From NCBI RefSeq assembly GCF_018449725.1, contig NZ_JAAVVC010000009.1, forward strand, positions 186,001 through 250,000: a stretch of 64,000 nucleotides of DNA, read 5' to 3'. Under the pieces are notes generated by a model. The model had not been told where the DNA came from, did not search any database, and saw only the letters and a list, made by a program, of their open reading frames with translations. Each line of letters begins with the position of its first letter. Position 1 is the first letter of the stretch. The DNA is from Pseudomonas sp. dw_612. GTDB lineage: Bacteria; Pseudomonadota; Gammaproteobacteria; Pseudomonadales; Pseudomonadaceae. Both the position numbers and the translations under genes were made by a program. Shown here one piece after another: positions 16,613 through 25,633 of this stretch.

Positions 16613-16639
16613 ACGCACTCGTTTGGTGCGTTTTGGTGC
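16613..16639. promoter_or_regulatory. Direct-repeat operator candidate between araC-type gene and glutamine-synthetase-like gene
   Basis: TTTGGTGC occurs at 16622-16629 and again at 16632-16639, spaced exactly one helical turn; overlapping them is the inverted repeat ACGCAC (16613-16618) / GTGCGT (16626-16631). Direct repeats are typical of AraC/XylS binding. It starts 12 bp before the regulator's ATG, fitting autoregulation. Confidence 0.5.
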
Positions 16640-16763
16640 TGCTTAAAGTGGATAGATGGAACCGCAAGGCTCGCCCAAGATAGTCGTCAACGCGCTTCAG
16701 GGGAAGTGTCTGTCGGATGCGACCGCCCTCCCCGGCGTTACCAAAACCAATAACGAGGTCTTT

Positions 16764-18122
16764 ATGAATGTCCCTTTCGATCAGCTGTTCACGTGGCTGA
16801 AAGATCACAAGATTACTGAGGTCGAGTGTGTGGTCAGCGACTTGACCGGCATCGCTCGCGGCAAGATTGCACCCACCAACAAGTTCCTGCATGAGCGAGG
16901 CATGCGCCTGCCGGAAAGTGTGCTTCTGCAAACAGTAACCGGGGATTTTGTCGACGACGACATCTACTACGACCTGCTCGACCCGGCCGATATCGACATG
17001 ATCTGTCGCCCGGTCGCTGACGCGGTCTACGTGATTCCATGGGCCATCGAGCCGACCGCCATCGTCATCCACGACACCTTCGACAAGTTCGGCAACCCGA
17101 TCGAACTGTCGCCGCGCAACGTGCTGAAGAAAGTCCTGCAGCTCTACACCGACAAGGGCTGGAAGCCGATTGTCGCGCCGGAAATGGAGTTTTACCTGAC
17201 CCAGCGCTGCGAAGACCCGGACTTGCCGCTCAAGGCGCCGTTGGGGCGTTCCGGGCGCGCGGAAAGCGGTCGGCAGTCGTTTTCCATCGATGCCGCCAAC
17301 GAATTCGATCCGCTGTTCGAAGACGTTTACGACTGGTGTGAACTCCAGGGTCTGGACCTCGACACGCTGATCCACGAAGACGGCCCGGCGCAGATGGAAA
17401 TCAACTTCCGTCACGGCGATGCCCTCGACCTCGCGGACCAGATCACCGTGTTCAAACGCACCCTGCGCGAAGCGGCGCTCAAGCACAATGTCACGGCGAC
17501 CTTCATGGCCAAGCCGATTGGCGATGAGCCGGGCAGCGCCATGCACTTGCACCAGAGCGTGGTGGACATCGCCACCGGTCAGCCGATCTTCGCCGACGCC
17601 GAGGGCAAGATGAGCGAACTGTTCCTGCACCACATCGGCGGCCTGCAAAAGTACATCCCCAAAGTGCTGCCGATGTTCGCGCCGAACGTGAACTCGTTCC
17701 GCCGCTTCCTGCCGGACACCTCAGCACCGGTGAACGTCGAATGGGGCGAAGAAAACCGCACCGTCGGCCTGCGGGTGCCGACCTCCACCCCGGACGCCAT
17801 GCGCGTGGAAAACCGTCTGCCGGGCGCCGACGCCAACCCGTACCTGGCGATTGCCGCGAGTCTTTTATGCGGCTACCTGGGCATGGTCGAGAAGATCGAG
17901 CCGAGTGCTGCGGTGCAGGGCCGCGCCTATGAACGTCGCAACCTGCGCTTGCCGATCACGATCGAAGACGCCCTGACCCAAATGGAAGAATGCGAAACCG
18001 TCGGGCGTTACCTGGGCAGCAAGTTCGTGCGCGGGTATGTCGCGGTGAAGCGTGCCGAGCATGAAAACTTCAAGCGCGTGATCAGTTCGTGGGAGCGGGA
18101 GTTCCTGTTGCTGAGCGTCTAA
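16764..18122 (+). CDS. Glutamine-synthetase-family gamma-glutamyl-polyamine ligase (PuuA-like)
   Basis: 452-aa type-I glutamine synthetase-fold enzyme, ATP-dependent ligation of glutamate to an amine. The beta-grasp N-domain holds VECVVSDLTGIARGKI; the catalytic domain has the metal/glutamate site PEMEFYL, the ATP-site histidine strand GSAMHLHQS, ENRTVGLRVP and VENRLPGADANPYLA. The N-terminus MNVPFDQLFTWLKDH and the sequence pattern are those of the Pseudomonas PuuA/SpuI group, not biosynthetic GlnA (no adenylylation tyrosine loop). The frame extends to 16656, but ATG 16764 with GAGG 6 bp before is the real start. First gene of the run with an orphan PotF-type protein and a PuuB oxidase, so the substrate is probably putrescine or another alkylamine. 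Confidence 0.88.
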   Translation: MNVPFDQLFTWLKDHKITEVECVVSDLTGIARGKIAPTNKFLHERGMRLPESVLLQTVTGDFVDDDIYYDLLDPADIDMICRPVADAVYVIPWAIEPTAIVIHDTFDKFGNPIELSPRNVLKKVLQLYTDKGWKPIVAPEMEFYLTQRCEDPDLPLKAPLGRSGRAESGRQSFSIDAANEFDPLFEDVYDWCELQGLDLDTLIHEDGPAQMEINFRHGDALDLADQITVFKRTLREAALKHNVTATFMAKPIGDEPGSAMHLHQSVVDIATGQPIFADAEGKMSELFLHHIGGLQKYIPKVLPMFAPNVNSFRRFLPDTSAPVNVEWGEENRTVGLRVPTSTPDAMRVENRLPGADANPYLAIAASLLCGYLGMVEKIEPSAAVQGRAYERRNLRLPITIEDALTQMEECETVGRYLGSKFVRGYVAVKRAEHENFKRVISSWEREFLLLSV

Positions 18123-18147
18123 GCAATCCCCCGCATGAAATTGCATT

Positions 18148-18244
18148 CCCCTGTGGGAGCGGGCTTGCTCGCGAAAGCGGTGTGTCAGGCGACGTCAATG
18201 TTGACTGTGCCGCCGTCTTCGCGAGCAAGCCCGCTCCCACAGGG
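18148..18244. repeat. REP inverted pair (type 1)
   Basis: A 27-bp arm at 18148-18174 (inside it TGTGGGAGCGGGCTTGCTCG) and its exact complement at 18218-18244 flank 43 bp. Standard Pseudomonas REP doublet; it lies in the leader between the ligase gene and the binding-protein gene and may attenuate or terminate transcription there. Confidence 0.9.
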
Positions 18245-18289
18245 AGAGTGCCAACGCCTGAAAAATCCAACAACCCAAAGAGGTGTCGA

Positions 18290-19378
18290 ATGCGTCTATT
18301 GAAATCCATGGTTCCGGTCGCGCTGGCGATCATGTTCAGTGCCGGTGCCCAGGCTCAGCCACAGGTCAGCGTCTACAACTGGACCGATTACATCGGCGAA
18401 ACCACCCTCGCCGACTTCCAGGCCAAAACCGGGATCAAGGTCATCTACGACGTCTTCGATTCCAACGAAACCCTCGAAGGCAAACTGCTCGCCGGGCGCA
18501 CCGGGTATGACGTGGTGGTGCCGTCCAACCACTTCCTCGCACGCCAGGTGAAGGCCGGAGCGTTCCTTAAACTGGACCGCTCGCAACTGCCGAACTTCAA
18601 GAATCTGGACCCGAAACTGCTCGCGCTGCTGGAGAAAAACGACCCGGAGAACGCGCACTCGGTGCCGTACCTGTGGGGCACCAACGGCATCGGCTACAAC
18701 GTCGACAAGGTCAAGCAAGCGCTGGGCATCGACCATATCGATTCCTGGGCCGTGCTGTTCGAACCGGAGAACATCAAGAAGCTCAGCGCGTGCGGCGTGT
18801 CGATGATGGATTCGGCGGATGAAGTGTTCCCGGCGATCCTCAACTACATGGGCATGGACCCACGCAGCGAGAATCCGGAAGACTTCAAGAAGGCCGAAGC
18901 CAAGCTGTTGAGCATTCGGCCTTACATCACCTACTTCCACTCCTCCAAATACGTGTCGGACCTGGCCAATGGCGACATCTGCGTGGCGTTCGGTTACTCC
19001 GGCGACGTGTTCCAGGCCGCGAACCGCGCCAAGGAAGCGAAGAACGGCGTGAACATTGCCTATGCGATCCCGAAGGAAGGCAGCAACTTGTGGTTTGACC
19101 TGTTGGCCGTTCCCGCCGACGCCGCCAACCCGAAAGAAGCCCACGCCTTCATCAATTACCTGCTGGACCCGCAAGTGATCGCCAAGGTCAGTGCCTCGGT
19201 GGGTTACGCCAACCCGAACCCGGCCGCCAAGCAATACATGGATGAGGCGCTGGTGAACAATCCCGAGGTCTACCCTACTCAGGCCGTCCTCGACAAACTT
19301 TACATTTCCACCACCCCGCCCCAGGCGATCATGCGTCTGATGACCCGTTCCTGGAGCAAAGTGAAGTCCAACAAATGA
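18290..19378 (+). CDS. Polyamine-type ABC transporter substrate-binding protein (PotF/SpuD-like)
   Basis: 362-aa periplasmic binding protein. Signal peptide MRLLKSMVPVALAIMFSAGAQA with cleavage near residue 22. The mature start QVSVYNWTDYIGETTLADF is the PotF/SpuD hallmark (Y-N-W-x-D-Y-I), and later YDVVVPSNHFLARQ, PYLWGTNGIGYN and FGYSGDVFQA are family segments that line the polyamine pocket. The upstream frame is open to 18089 through the REP element, but ATG 18290 begins the signal peptide. The gene overlaps the following oxidase by 4 bp. No permease or ATPase gene is near, so this is an orphan binding protein that either feeds another polyamine importer or serves as a sensor. Confidence 0.9.
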   Translation: MRLLKSMVPVALAIMFSAGAQAQPQVSVYNWTDYIGETTLADFQAKTGIKVIYDVFDSNETLEGKLLAGRTGYDVVVPSNHFLARQVKAGAFLKLDRSQLPNFKNLDPKLLALLEKNDPENAHSVPYLWGTNGIGYNVDKVKQALGIDHIDSWAVLFEPENIKKLSACGVSMMDSADEVFPAILNYMGMDPRSENPEDFKKAEAKLLSIRPYITYFHSSKYVSDLANGDICVAFGYSGDVFQAANRAKEAKNGVNIAYAIPKEGSNLWFDLLAVPADAANPKEAHAFINYLLDPQVIAKVSASVGYANPNPAAKQYMDEALVNNPEVYPTQAVLDKLYISTTPPQAIMRLMTRSWSKVKSNK

Positions 19379-20676
19379 ATCAGTACAGCAATGAACACGC
19401 CCATTCCTATTACGCAGCAACGGCAAAAAGTCTGGCGCCCTACCCCACGCTGGCCTCGGACCTGGAGGCCGATGTCTGCGTGATCGGCGGCGGGTTTACC
19501 GGCGTCAACACCGCCATCGAACTGGCGCAACGCGGGCTCTCGGTGATTCTGCTGGAGGCCCGGCGCATCGGCTGGGGCGCCAGCGGGCGTAACGGCGGGC
19601 AGTTGATTCGCGGGATTGGCCATGACGTCAGCGGGTTCACCCGCTACGTCGGCGAAGAAGGCGTGCGTTATATGGCGCGCGCCGGGGTTGAATCCGTGGC
19701 GTTGGTGGGCAATCGAATCCAGGAAAACGGAATCGACTGTGACCTGCGTTGGGGCTTTTGTGAACTGGCCAACACCAAGGCGCAATTTGCGGCGTTCAAG
19801 GCTGAGCAGGATGATCTGATTCAGTCCGGATACGCCCATGAAACTCGCCTGATCGGGCCAGAACAGATCCGTCAGCAAGTGGTGAATTCCGGAGTCTATG
19901 CCGGCGGTTTGATCGACATGGGTTCCGGGCATTTGCACCCGCTCAATCTGATCCTCGGCGAAGCGCGACTGGCCGAATCTCTCGGGGTGCGGATCTTCGA
20001 ACAGAGCCCGGTGCTGGAGATCATCCATGGCAGCACGGTGCAGGTTCGCTGCGCCAGCGGGACGATCCGCGCTGGCAATGTGGTGCTGGGCTGCAACGCG
20101 CATCTGGAAGAGCTGGAACCGAAACTCAGCGGCAAAGTGCTCCCGGCCGGCAGTTACATCATCGCCACCGAACCGCTGTCAGCCGAGGTCGCCGCGCAGT
20201 TGATCCCGCAAAACCTCGCGCTGTGCGACCAGAAAGTCGGCCTCGATTACTACCGGCTCTCGGCGGATCGACGTTTGCTGTTCGGCGGCGCCTGTCACTA
20301 CTCCGGGCGCGATCCTTCGGACATCGCCGCCTATATGCGCCCAGCCATGCTCAAGGTGTTCCCGCAACTGGCCAACGCGCGCATCGATTATCAGTGGGGC
20401 GGCAAGATCGGCATCTCGGCCAATCGCTTTCCGCAGATCGGCCGCTTGAGCCAGCACCCGAATGTGTTCTACGCCCAGGGTTATTCCGGCCATGGCCTGA
20501 ACGTGACCCACTGGTGCGCGAAATTGCTGGGCGAAGCGATTCATGCCGGGCACAGCAAAGGTTTCGACGTGTTCAGCGCCGTGCCGCACATGACCTTCCC
20601 CGGTGGCCGCGCCTTGCGTTCGCCGCTGCTGGCCCTCGGCATGTTCTGGTATCGCTTGCGCGAAATGCTCGGCTGA
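19375..20676 (+). CDS. FAD-dependent oxidoreductase, gamma-glutamylputrescine oxidase type (PuuB-like)
   Basis: 433-aa DAO-family flavoprotein. N-terminal dinucleotide-binding motif VCVIGGGFTGVNTAIELAQRG with E at the end of strand 2 (LLEARRIGWGASGRNGGQLI), the last part being the typical FAD-contact loop. C-terminal VFYAQGYSGHGLNVTHW is the second FAD motif. It would oxidise a gamma-glutamylated amine to the aldehyde with release of ammonia and H2O2. ATG overlaps the binding-protein stop (ATGA). Its position after a PuuA-like ligase supports the assignment; a glycine/D-amino-acid oxidase function is the alternative. Confidence 0.88.
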   Translation: MNQYSNEHAHSYYAATAKSLAPYPTLASDLEADVCVIGGGFTGVNTAIELAQRGLSVILLEARRIGWGASGRNGGQLIRGIGHDVSGFTRYVGEEGVRYMARAGVESVALVGNRIQENGIDCDLRWGFCELANTKAQFAAFKAEQDDLIQSGYAHETRLIGPEQIRQQVVNSGVYAGGLIDMGSGHLHPLNLILGEARLAESLGVRIFEQSPVLEIIHGSTVQVRCASGTIRAGNVVLGCNAHLEELEPKLSGKVLPAGSYIIATEPLSAEVAAQLIPQNLALCDQKVGLDYYRLSADRRLLFGGACHYSGRDPSDIAAYMRPAMLKVFPQLANARIDYQWGGKIGISANRFPQIGRLSQHPNVFYAQGYSGHGLNVTHWCAKLLGEAIHAGHSKGFDVFSAVPHMTFPGGRALRSPLLALGMFWYRLREMLG

Positions 20677-20689
20677 AATCCGATCCCCT

Positions 20690-20782
20690 GTAGGAGCTGC
20701 CCAGTGAAACGAGGCTGCGATCTTTTGATCTTAAAAATCAAAATCAAAAGATCGCAGCCTCGTTTCACTCGGCAGCTCCTAC
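20690..20782. repeat. Inverted repeat (type 2, GTAGGAGCTGCC / GGCAGCTCCTAC)
   Basis: Long hairpin-forming element starting 14 bp after the oxidase stop. Outer arms GTAGGAGCTGCC and GGCAGCTCCTAC, inner arms AACGAGGCTGCGATCTTTTG and complement. Likely acts as 3' mRNA stabiliser or terminator for the upstream genes. Confidence 0.85.
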
Positions 20783-20971
20783 GTTTGAAAGCGTCAAGCC
20801 GGCAATAACGCTGCGCCTACATTAATAAGCCAAGCAACATAATCCCTCGGCAATCGGTCTTTCTATTCCCACTCCCCTCGGGTCTAGCATCGGGTCAACT
20901 CGATGCAGCGAGTCTTCCAATCACAACTGCACATTCACAAACACTGCCGTCCAACAAAAGAGATAACGCAG

Positions 20972-22243
20972 ATGAATGACGCGATGAAGCCGGAAAACAA
21001 CTCAGCCCCGAAAATCAACCTGGTCAAGGCCCGCGGCTCACTGGTCTGGGACGATCAGGGCAAGGAATATATCGATTGCACGGCCCAGGCCTGGTCCAAC
21101 AACCTCGGCGCCAACGACCCTCGGGTGGTCGAAGCGGCGATTACCCAATTACGCGAGATGACCCACATCCGCCCCAACTTCGGCTCTGCGGCCCACACCC
21201 GGCTGGTGGCCAAGTTGCGTGAAGTTTCCCCCGCCGGGCTGAACCAGATGGGCTTTGCCTTGCACGGCAGCCTCGCCGGGGAAATGGCGATGAAACTGGC
21301 GTTCAAGAACCGTCCCGGCGCGCAGAACCTGATTGTCTTGCAGGACGGCTACCACGGTCGTTCCCTGGCTACCCTCGGCGCCAGTTGGCCGCATCCAAAC
21401 AACCCGTTCCTGCCGATCCAGCCGCGTTTTACCCGTGTTCCACATCCCAACCCTTACCGCACGCGTCTCGGCCTCGACCCGGAGGCTGAATCCCAACTGT
21501 GCCTCGGTCTGCTGGAAGAAACGATCCAGAAAGGTGTCGACGGCGGTGTCGCGGCGGTAATGATGGAGCCGATTCAGGGTAACGGCGGGCATATCGAGTT
21601 TCCCCGCTCTTATTACCGAGGCGTGCGTGAACTCTGCGACCGGTTAGGCGTGCTGCTGATTTTCGATGAAGTGCAGACCGGTTTTGGCCGCATGGGCACC
21701 ATGTGGGCCGCCGATTACTATGACGTGGTGCCGGACATTATTGTGTTTGGCAAAGGCGTGGGCGGCGGCTTTCCGTTGGCGGGCATCCTCGCCGACGACA
21801 CACTCAGATGGTTCGATGAGGGTGAAGAAGCGCTGACCTTCGGCCATTTCCCGGTGTCGTTGGCCGCCGGATTCGCCACGGTTGAAGCGATTGTCGCCGA
21901 CCGTCTCTGCGAAAAGGCGCGGGACGCGGGGGAATACGTCACCGCGCGCTTGCGGGAGATGCAGACGCGTCATCCATTGATCGGCGACGTACGCTGCCCC
22001 GGCCTGATGGCCTCGATCGAACTGGTCAAGGACCGGGTCACCAAGGAGCCGGCCTGTCGCGAATCCCAGGAGGTTTACCGTTTAGGAGTGGAACGCGGCG
22101 TGCTGTTCGGCGAAAGTCGCTACGCGGGCCTCGGCAACCTGATCAAGGTCAAGCCACCGCTGGATATCGAGCGCTCCCTGCTGGCCAAAGCCCTCGACGT
22201 GCTGGACGAGGTCATCGGCATCATCGAGGAACAACGGCCATGA
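20972..22243 (+). CDS. Class III PLP-dependent aminotransferase
   Basis: 423 aa. Fold-type I aminotransferase of the ornithine/GABA/putrescine-pyruvate group. Motifs: GSLAGEMAMKLA (phosphate-binding turn region), aromatic-stacking QDGYHGRSLATL, LLIFDEVQTGFGRMGTMWA with the cofactor-contacting Asp, and the Schiff-base lysine in VFGKGVGGGFPLAGIL. It would transfer an amino group from an omega-amine or amino acid to pyruvate or 2-oxoglutarate, probably in the same amine pathway as the ligase and oxidase. An open frame reaches 20903, but ATG 20972 follows AAAAGAGAT and starts the alignable protein. Its stop overlaps the permease start by 4 bp. Exact substrate cannot be read from sequence. Confidence 0.88.
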   Translation: MNDAMKPENNSAPKINLVKARGSLVWDDQGKEYIDCTAQAWSNNLGANDPRVVEAAITQLREMTHIRPNFGSAAHTRLVAKLREVSPAGLNQMGFALHGSLAGEMAMKLAFKNRPGAQNLIVLQDGYHGRSLATLGASWPHPNNPFLPIQPRFTRVPHPNPYRTRLGLDPEAESQLCLGLLEETIQKGVDGGVAAVMMEPIQGNGGHIEFPRSYYRGVRELCDRLGVLLIFDEVQTGFGRMGTMWAADYYDVVPDIIVFGKGVGGGFPLAGILADDTLRWFDEGEEALTFGHFPVSLAAGFATVEAIVADRLCEKARDAGEYVTARLREMQTRHPLIGDVRCPGLMASIELVKDRVTKEPACRESQEVYRLGVERGVLFGESRYAGLGNLIKVKPPLDIERSLLAKALDVLDEVIGIIEEQRP

Positions 22244-23751
22244 GCAGCGTAATCGAAAGCACCCCGAGGGTCAGCGCCAGCGATGACCCGGCCGCATCGC
22301 TGTCGAGCGATGACGCGGACTTGGCCAGCCTCGGCTACGAGCAAAAGATGCACCGGACGATGAGTTCGTTCACTTCCTTCGCCCTGGCCTTTTCCATGGT
22401 CTCGATCAACACTGGCGTGGTCACGCTGTTCGCCGATCCGTTCAATCGGGTCGGTGGCATCGGCATTCTGTTGTGGCTGCTGGTGATTCCACTGGTGTGC
22501 TGCATCGTCATGGTCTATTGCCATTTGGCCGGGCGCATACCGCTGACCGGTTACGCCTATCAGTGGTCCAGTCGTCTGGCGGGCAACCATTTCGGCTGGT
22601 TTACCGGGTGGGTGGCGTTTATCTCGTTTGTCGCGGGAACGGCCGGTACGTCGGCGGCGATCGGCAGCGTGTTCGCCCCGGAGATCTGGGCGAATCCGAC
22701 CCAAGGGCAAATCCAGGGGCTGAGCATCGGCGCGACACTGGTGGTCGGGCTGCTGAACATCTGTGGCATTCGCCTGGCCACGCGGATCAACGACATCGGC
22801 GCGATCATCGAAATCATCGGCACGGTGCTGTTGGCCATTGCGCTGTTTCTGGGGGTGTTTTTCTTCTTTGAGCACACCCAGGGCGTAGCGATCCTGACGT
22901 CAGCGGCGCCGGTCGGTGGCGGCACGCTCAGCTTCACCACGATGGCGTTGGCGACGCTGCTGCCGGTCTCGGTGTTGCTCGGCTGGGAAGGCGCGGCAGA
23001 TTTGTCCGAAGAAACCAAAGACCCACGCCGGGCCGCGCCGCGAGCGATGATTCGCGCGGTGCTGGTCTCCAGTGTGTTGGGTTTCGCGGTGTTTGCGCTG
23101 CTGAGCATTGCGATTCCGGGTTCGGTGACGGACCTGCTCAGCCAATCGGAAAACCCGGTGATCAACATCGTGCGCCTGCAACTGGGCAACGTGGCCGGCA
23201 AAGTGATGATCGTGATTGCCTTCGCCTCGATCCTCGCCTGCCTGATCGCCAACATGGCCGTGGCCACGCGCATGACCTTCGCCCTGTCGCGGGACAACAT
23301 GCTGCCAGGCTCCAAGGTGCTGGCGCGGATCAACCCGCACTTCGGCACGCCGGTGGCGGCGATCATCCTGATCACGGCCATTGCGGTGTTGCTCAACCTG
23401 GCCAGCGGCGGGTTTGTGACGGCGATCTATTCGATGGTCGGCCTGACCTACTACTGCACCTACCTGCTGACCTTGATCGCGGCGTACCTGGCGTATAAAA
23501 ACGGGCGCATGCCGAGTGCGCCGCCGGGTGTGTTCAGTCTGGGCCGATGGCTGATGCCGATGATCATTCTGGGTGGGCTGTGGGCGATTGCGGTGATCCT
23601 CACCCTGAGCGTGCCGCAGGAGAGCCATACCGGGGCGATCACCACCGGGATTACGTTAGGCGTCGGTGCACTGTGGTGGCTGTTCTCGTTGCGGGGGCGG
23701 TTGAACAACGGGACGGCGGGGCCGAGCAGAAAGTCGCTGGATAAGCACTAA
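22240..23751 (+). CDS. APC-superfamily amino acid/amine permease
   Basis: 503 aa with a ~40-residue cytoplasmic N-terminal tail and 12 predicted membrane segments. The first segment begins SFTSFALAFSMVSINTGVVTLF, where the family has its unwound substrate-binding helix. G-W-E-G-A-A-D-L-S-E-E-T-K-D-P-R-R is the conserved loop of the amino-acid/choline transporter group (AAT/ACT), found in PuuP- and GABA-permease-like proteins. Coupled to the aminotransferase by ATGA overlap, so it likely imports the amine or amino acid that the cluster degrades. It is followed by a REP doublet shared with the convergent LysR gene. Confidence 0.9.
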   Translation: MSSVIESTPRVSASDDPAASLSSDDADLASLGYEQKMHRTMSSFTSFALAFSMVSINTGVVTLFADPFNRVGGIGILLWLLVIPLVCCIVMVYCHLAGRIPLTGYAYQWSSRLAGNHFGWFTGWVAFISFVAGTAGTSAAIGSVFAPEIWANPTQGQIQGLSIGATLVVGLLNICGIRLATRINDIGAIIEIIGTVLLAIALFLGVFFFFEHTQGVAILTSAAPVGGGTLSFTTMALATLLPVSVLLGWEGAADLSEETKDPRRAAPRAMIRAVLVSSVLGFAVFALLSIAIPGSVTDLLSQSENPVINIVRLQLGNVAGKVMIVIAFASILACLIANMAVATRMTFALSRDNMLPGSKVLARINPHFGTPVAAIILITAIAVLLNLASGGFVTAIYSMVGLTYYCTYLLTLIAAYLAYKNGRMPSAPPGVFSLGRWLMPMIILGGLWAIAVILTLSVPQESHTGAITTGITLGVGALWWLFSLRGRLNNGTAGPSRKSLDKH

Positions 23752-23772
23752 GCATCTAATCACCGCAATCCT

Positions 23773-23865
23773 CTGTGGGAGCGGGCTTGCTCGCGAATAC
23801 GGTGTGTCAGTCAATGCAGATGTCGACTGATAGGACGCCTTCGCGAGCAAGCCCGCTCCCACAGG
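23773..23865. repeat. REP inverted pair (type 1) between convergent genes
   Basis: CTGTGGGAGCGGGCTTGCTC arm at 23773 onward, complement ending at 23865. It fills the 126-bp gap between permease and LysR stops and probably serves as bidirectional terminator. Confidence 0.9.
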
Positions 23866-23877
23866 TTTCTGTGGTTG

Positions 23878-24768
23878 TCAGGGGCGACCGCGCGCCACTT
23901 CCAGCGCCAACTGCGCAAAATTGCGCGCCGCCACGCTCGGTTGCGCCGGCAATGCGACTGCCACTTCACACATCGGCATATCGCGGATCACCGGGAACGA
24001 CAACCCCGGCCGGGCGTAGAACTGCGCGGTCGAGGACGCCGTGATACTGATCCCGCGCTCCGACGCCACAGCCTGCAATTCGGTTTCCACGGTAGACGCT
24101 TCATGGACGATGCGCGCCGGTTGCGTGCGGTACGTGTCAGCCGTCCAGTAACTGCGCCAGACGCCAGAGCCTGGCGCGGCAATAATCGGCTCGTCGAGCA
24201 GGTCATAAATACTCAGACTGCCGGCCCCGGCCAAGCGGTGACTGGACGCCAGACACGCGACGCAGGGCTCAGTGACCAGCGTCTGCAACTCGATGCCGTC
24301 CAGTGCTATGGGCGGGCGCAACACCGCCACATCCATCCCTTCATCGATCCCGGCCCGAGGCGAGCCAAAGTCGTACTCTCGCACTCGCACATTGACCTCG
24401 GGGAAACGCTTGGCGAAGGCGCTGAGGATCTGCGGCATCAAGTCGACGCCAGCGCCAATCAGGAACCCCACTTTCAGCGACCCGCGCAGCCCTCTTGAAT
24501 GTTCCTCGGCGGTTCTGGCCAACCGCGTCAGGCTGGCCAGAATTTCCTGGGCCTGACCCAGCAATACCTGGCCCGCCTCGGTCAGGGCGACGTTGCGGGT
24601 GTTGCGCTCGAACAGCTGAACATCAAGCATTGCCTCCAGTTGGCGGATGGTCTGGGACAGCGCCGGTTGCGACACATAAAGACGCGTCGCGCCCCGTACG
24701 AAACTGAGCTCCTCGCCCACCGCCACGAACGCCTTGAGCTGGCGAATATCCACACCCGAAGTCTGCAC
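23878..24768 (-). CDS. LysR-family transcriptional regulator
   Basis: 296 aa from GTG 24768. N-terminal winged HTH: IRQLKAFVAVGEELSFVRGATRLYVSQPALSQTIRQLEAML, ending in the standard L-F-E-R-N-T-R-N-V-A-L-T-E-A-G linker; residues 90-296 form the periplasmic-binding-like co-inducer domain (SLKVGFLIGAGVDLMPQ, then GIDEGMDVAVLRPPI). It converges on the amine cluster rather than diverging from it, and its promoter faces the pqi operon across a REP doublet, so its target is not obvious from context. Confidence 0.92.
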   Translation of the reverse strand: MQTSGVDIRQLKAFVAVGEELSFVRGATRLYVSQPALSQTIRQLEAMLDVQLFERNTRNVALTEAGQVLLGQAQEILASLTRLARTAEEHSRGLRGSLKVGFLIGAGVDLMPQILSAFAKRFPEVNVRVREYDFGSPRAGIDEGMDVAVLRPPIALDGIELQTLVTEPCVACLASSHRLAGAGSLSIYDLLDEPIIAAPGSGVWRSYWTADTYRTQPARIVHEASTVETELQAVASERGISITASSTAQFYARPGLSFPVIRDMPMCEVAVALPAQPSVAARNFAQLALEVARGRP

Positions 24769-24855
24769 GCCATCCCCTTATCAAAACCCGGTACTGACGC
24801 CGATAGTCGCACGCTTGAGCGGCGATACCAACGCCGATCAGCCCAGTGAAATCCA

Positions 24856-24943
24856 TGTGGGAGCGGGCTTGCTCGCGAAGGCGGTGAGTCAGTTAAAGCA
24901 GATGGACTGACACACCGCCTTCGCGAGCAAGCCCGTCCCCACA
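24856..24943. repeat. REP inverted pair (type 1)
   Basis: TGTGGGAGCGGGCTTGCTCG arm at 24856-24879 and complementary arm at 24920-24943, the latter with one change (CCCGTCCCC for CCCGCTCCC). Lies between the divergent LysR and pqi promoters. Confidence 0.88.
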
Positions 24944-24965
24944 CCGACAGCATCAGCCTTTTAAT

Positions 24966-24993
24966 TTGCTCTATCGCAAGGCACTTCTATATT
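24966..24993 (+). promoter_or_regulatory. Sigma-70-like promoter candidate for the pqi operon
   Basis: TTGCTC at 24966-24971 and TATATT at 24988-24993 with a 16-bp spacer. If used, transcription would begin near 25000, so the strong purine run GAGGAGG at 24994-25000 would be at the transcript start and not the ribosome site. Confidence 0.4.
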
Positions 24994-25036
24994 GAGGAGG
25001 TGCTCTGACTTTCCTGCCTCCTTGCGAATGCGACCC

Positions 25037-25633
25037 ATGGCCAAGACTGACCAGTTGATCATCTGCGAGCACTGCGACTGCGTGTATGAAAAAGTCACGC
25101 TCGCCAAACATCAGAAAACCCTGTGCACCCGCTGCGGCGGCGTGCTCCAGCGCTATAACGGCCTGACGCTGGAGCAGCGGCTGGCCCTGACGCTCACCGC
25201 ATTGATGCTGTGGATCTTCGCCAACTTCTTCCCGATCATGAGCATCAGCCTCAAGGGCCTGAAAAACAGCGCCACGCTCTGGGATTCGGTGCTGGCCCTG
25301 AGCCTGGGACCGATCACCTTCATCGCGATGGTGGCGGCGATCTCGATGATCATCGCGCCGATCTTCCAGTTGTTGCTGCTGATCTGGGTCCTGGTTTTCG
25401 CCCTCAAGGGCCAGCGCTCGCCGGGTTTCAGGTTTTGCATGCGCTGGCTGGAAACGCTGCGGCCCTGGAGCATGCTGGAAGTCTGCCTGCTGGGGGCGAT
25501 GGTCGCGGTGATCAAGCTCGCCGGGTTGCTCGACGTGCTGCCCGGCATCGGCCTGTTCGCCCTCGCGGTGCTTAGCCTGATGATGATCCGCATCGCCGGA
25601 CGCGATATCCGTGATCTATGGGACATCCTATGA
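25037..25633 (+). CDS. pqiA: PqiA-family paraquat-inducible membrane protein, first half-size copy
   Basis: About 198 aa. N-terminal zinc-ribbon-like pair CEHCDC ... CTRCGG (about residues 10-35), then four predicted membrane segments (LALTLTALMLWIFANFFPIM; FIAMVAAISMIIAPIFQLLLLIWVLVF; AMVAVIKLAGLLDVLPGIGLFALAVLSLMMI). E. coli PqiA is a ~417-aa fusion of two such units; here each unit is a separate gene. It belongs to the PqiABC/LetAB-type inner-membrane machinery that drives lipid movement across the periplasm with the MCE protein. Start choice is uncertain: ATG 25037 (MAKTDQ) or ATG 25028; an upstream TTG 24992 is unlikely. Confidence 0.9.
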   Translation: MAKTDQLIICEHCDCVYEKVTLAKHQKTLCTRCGGVLQRYNGLTLEQRLALTLTALMLWIFANFFPIMSISLKGLKNSATLWDSVLALSLGPITFIAMVAAISMIIAPIFQLLLLIWVLVFALKGQRSPGFRFCMRWLETLRPWSMLEVCLLGAMVAVIKLAGLLDVLPGIGLFALAVLSLMMIRIAGRDIRDLWDIL

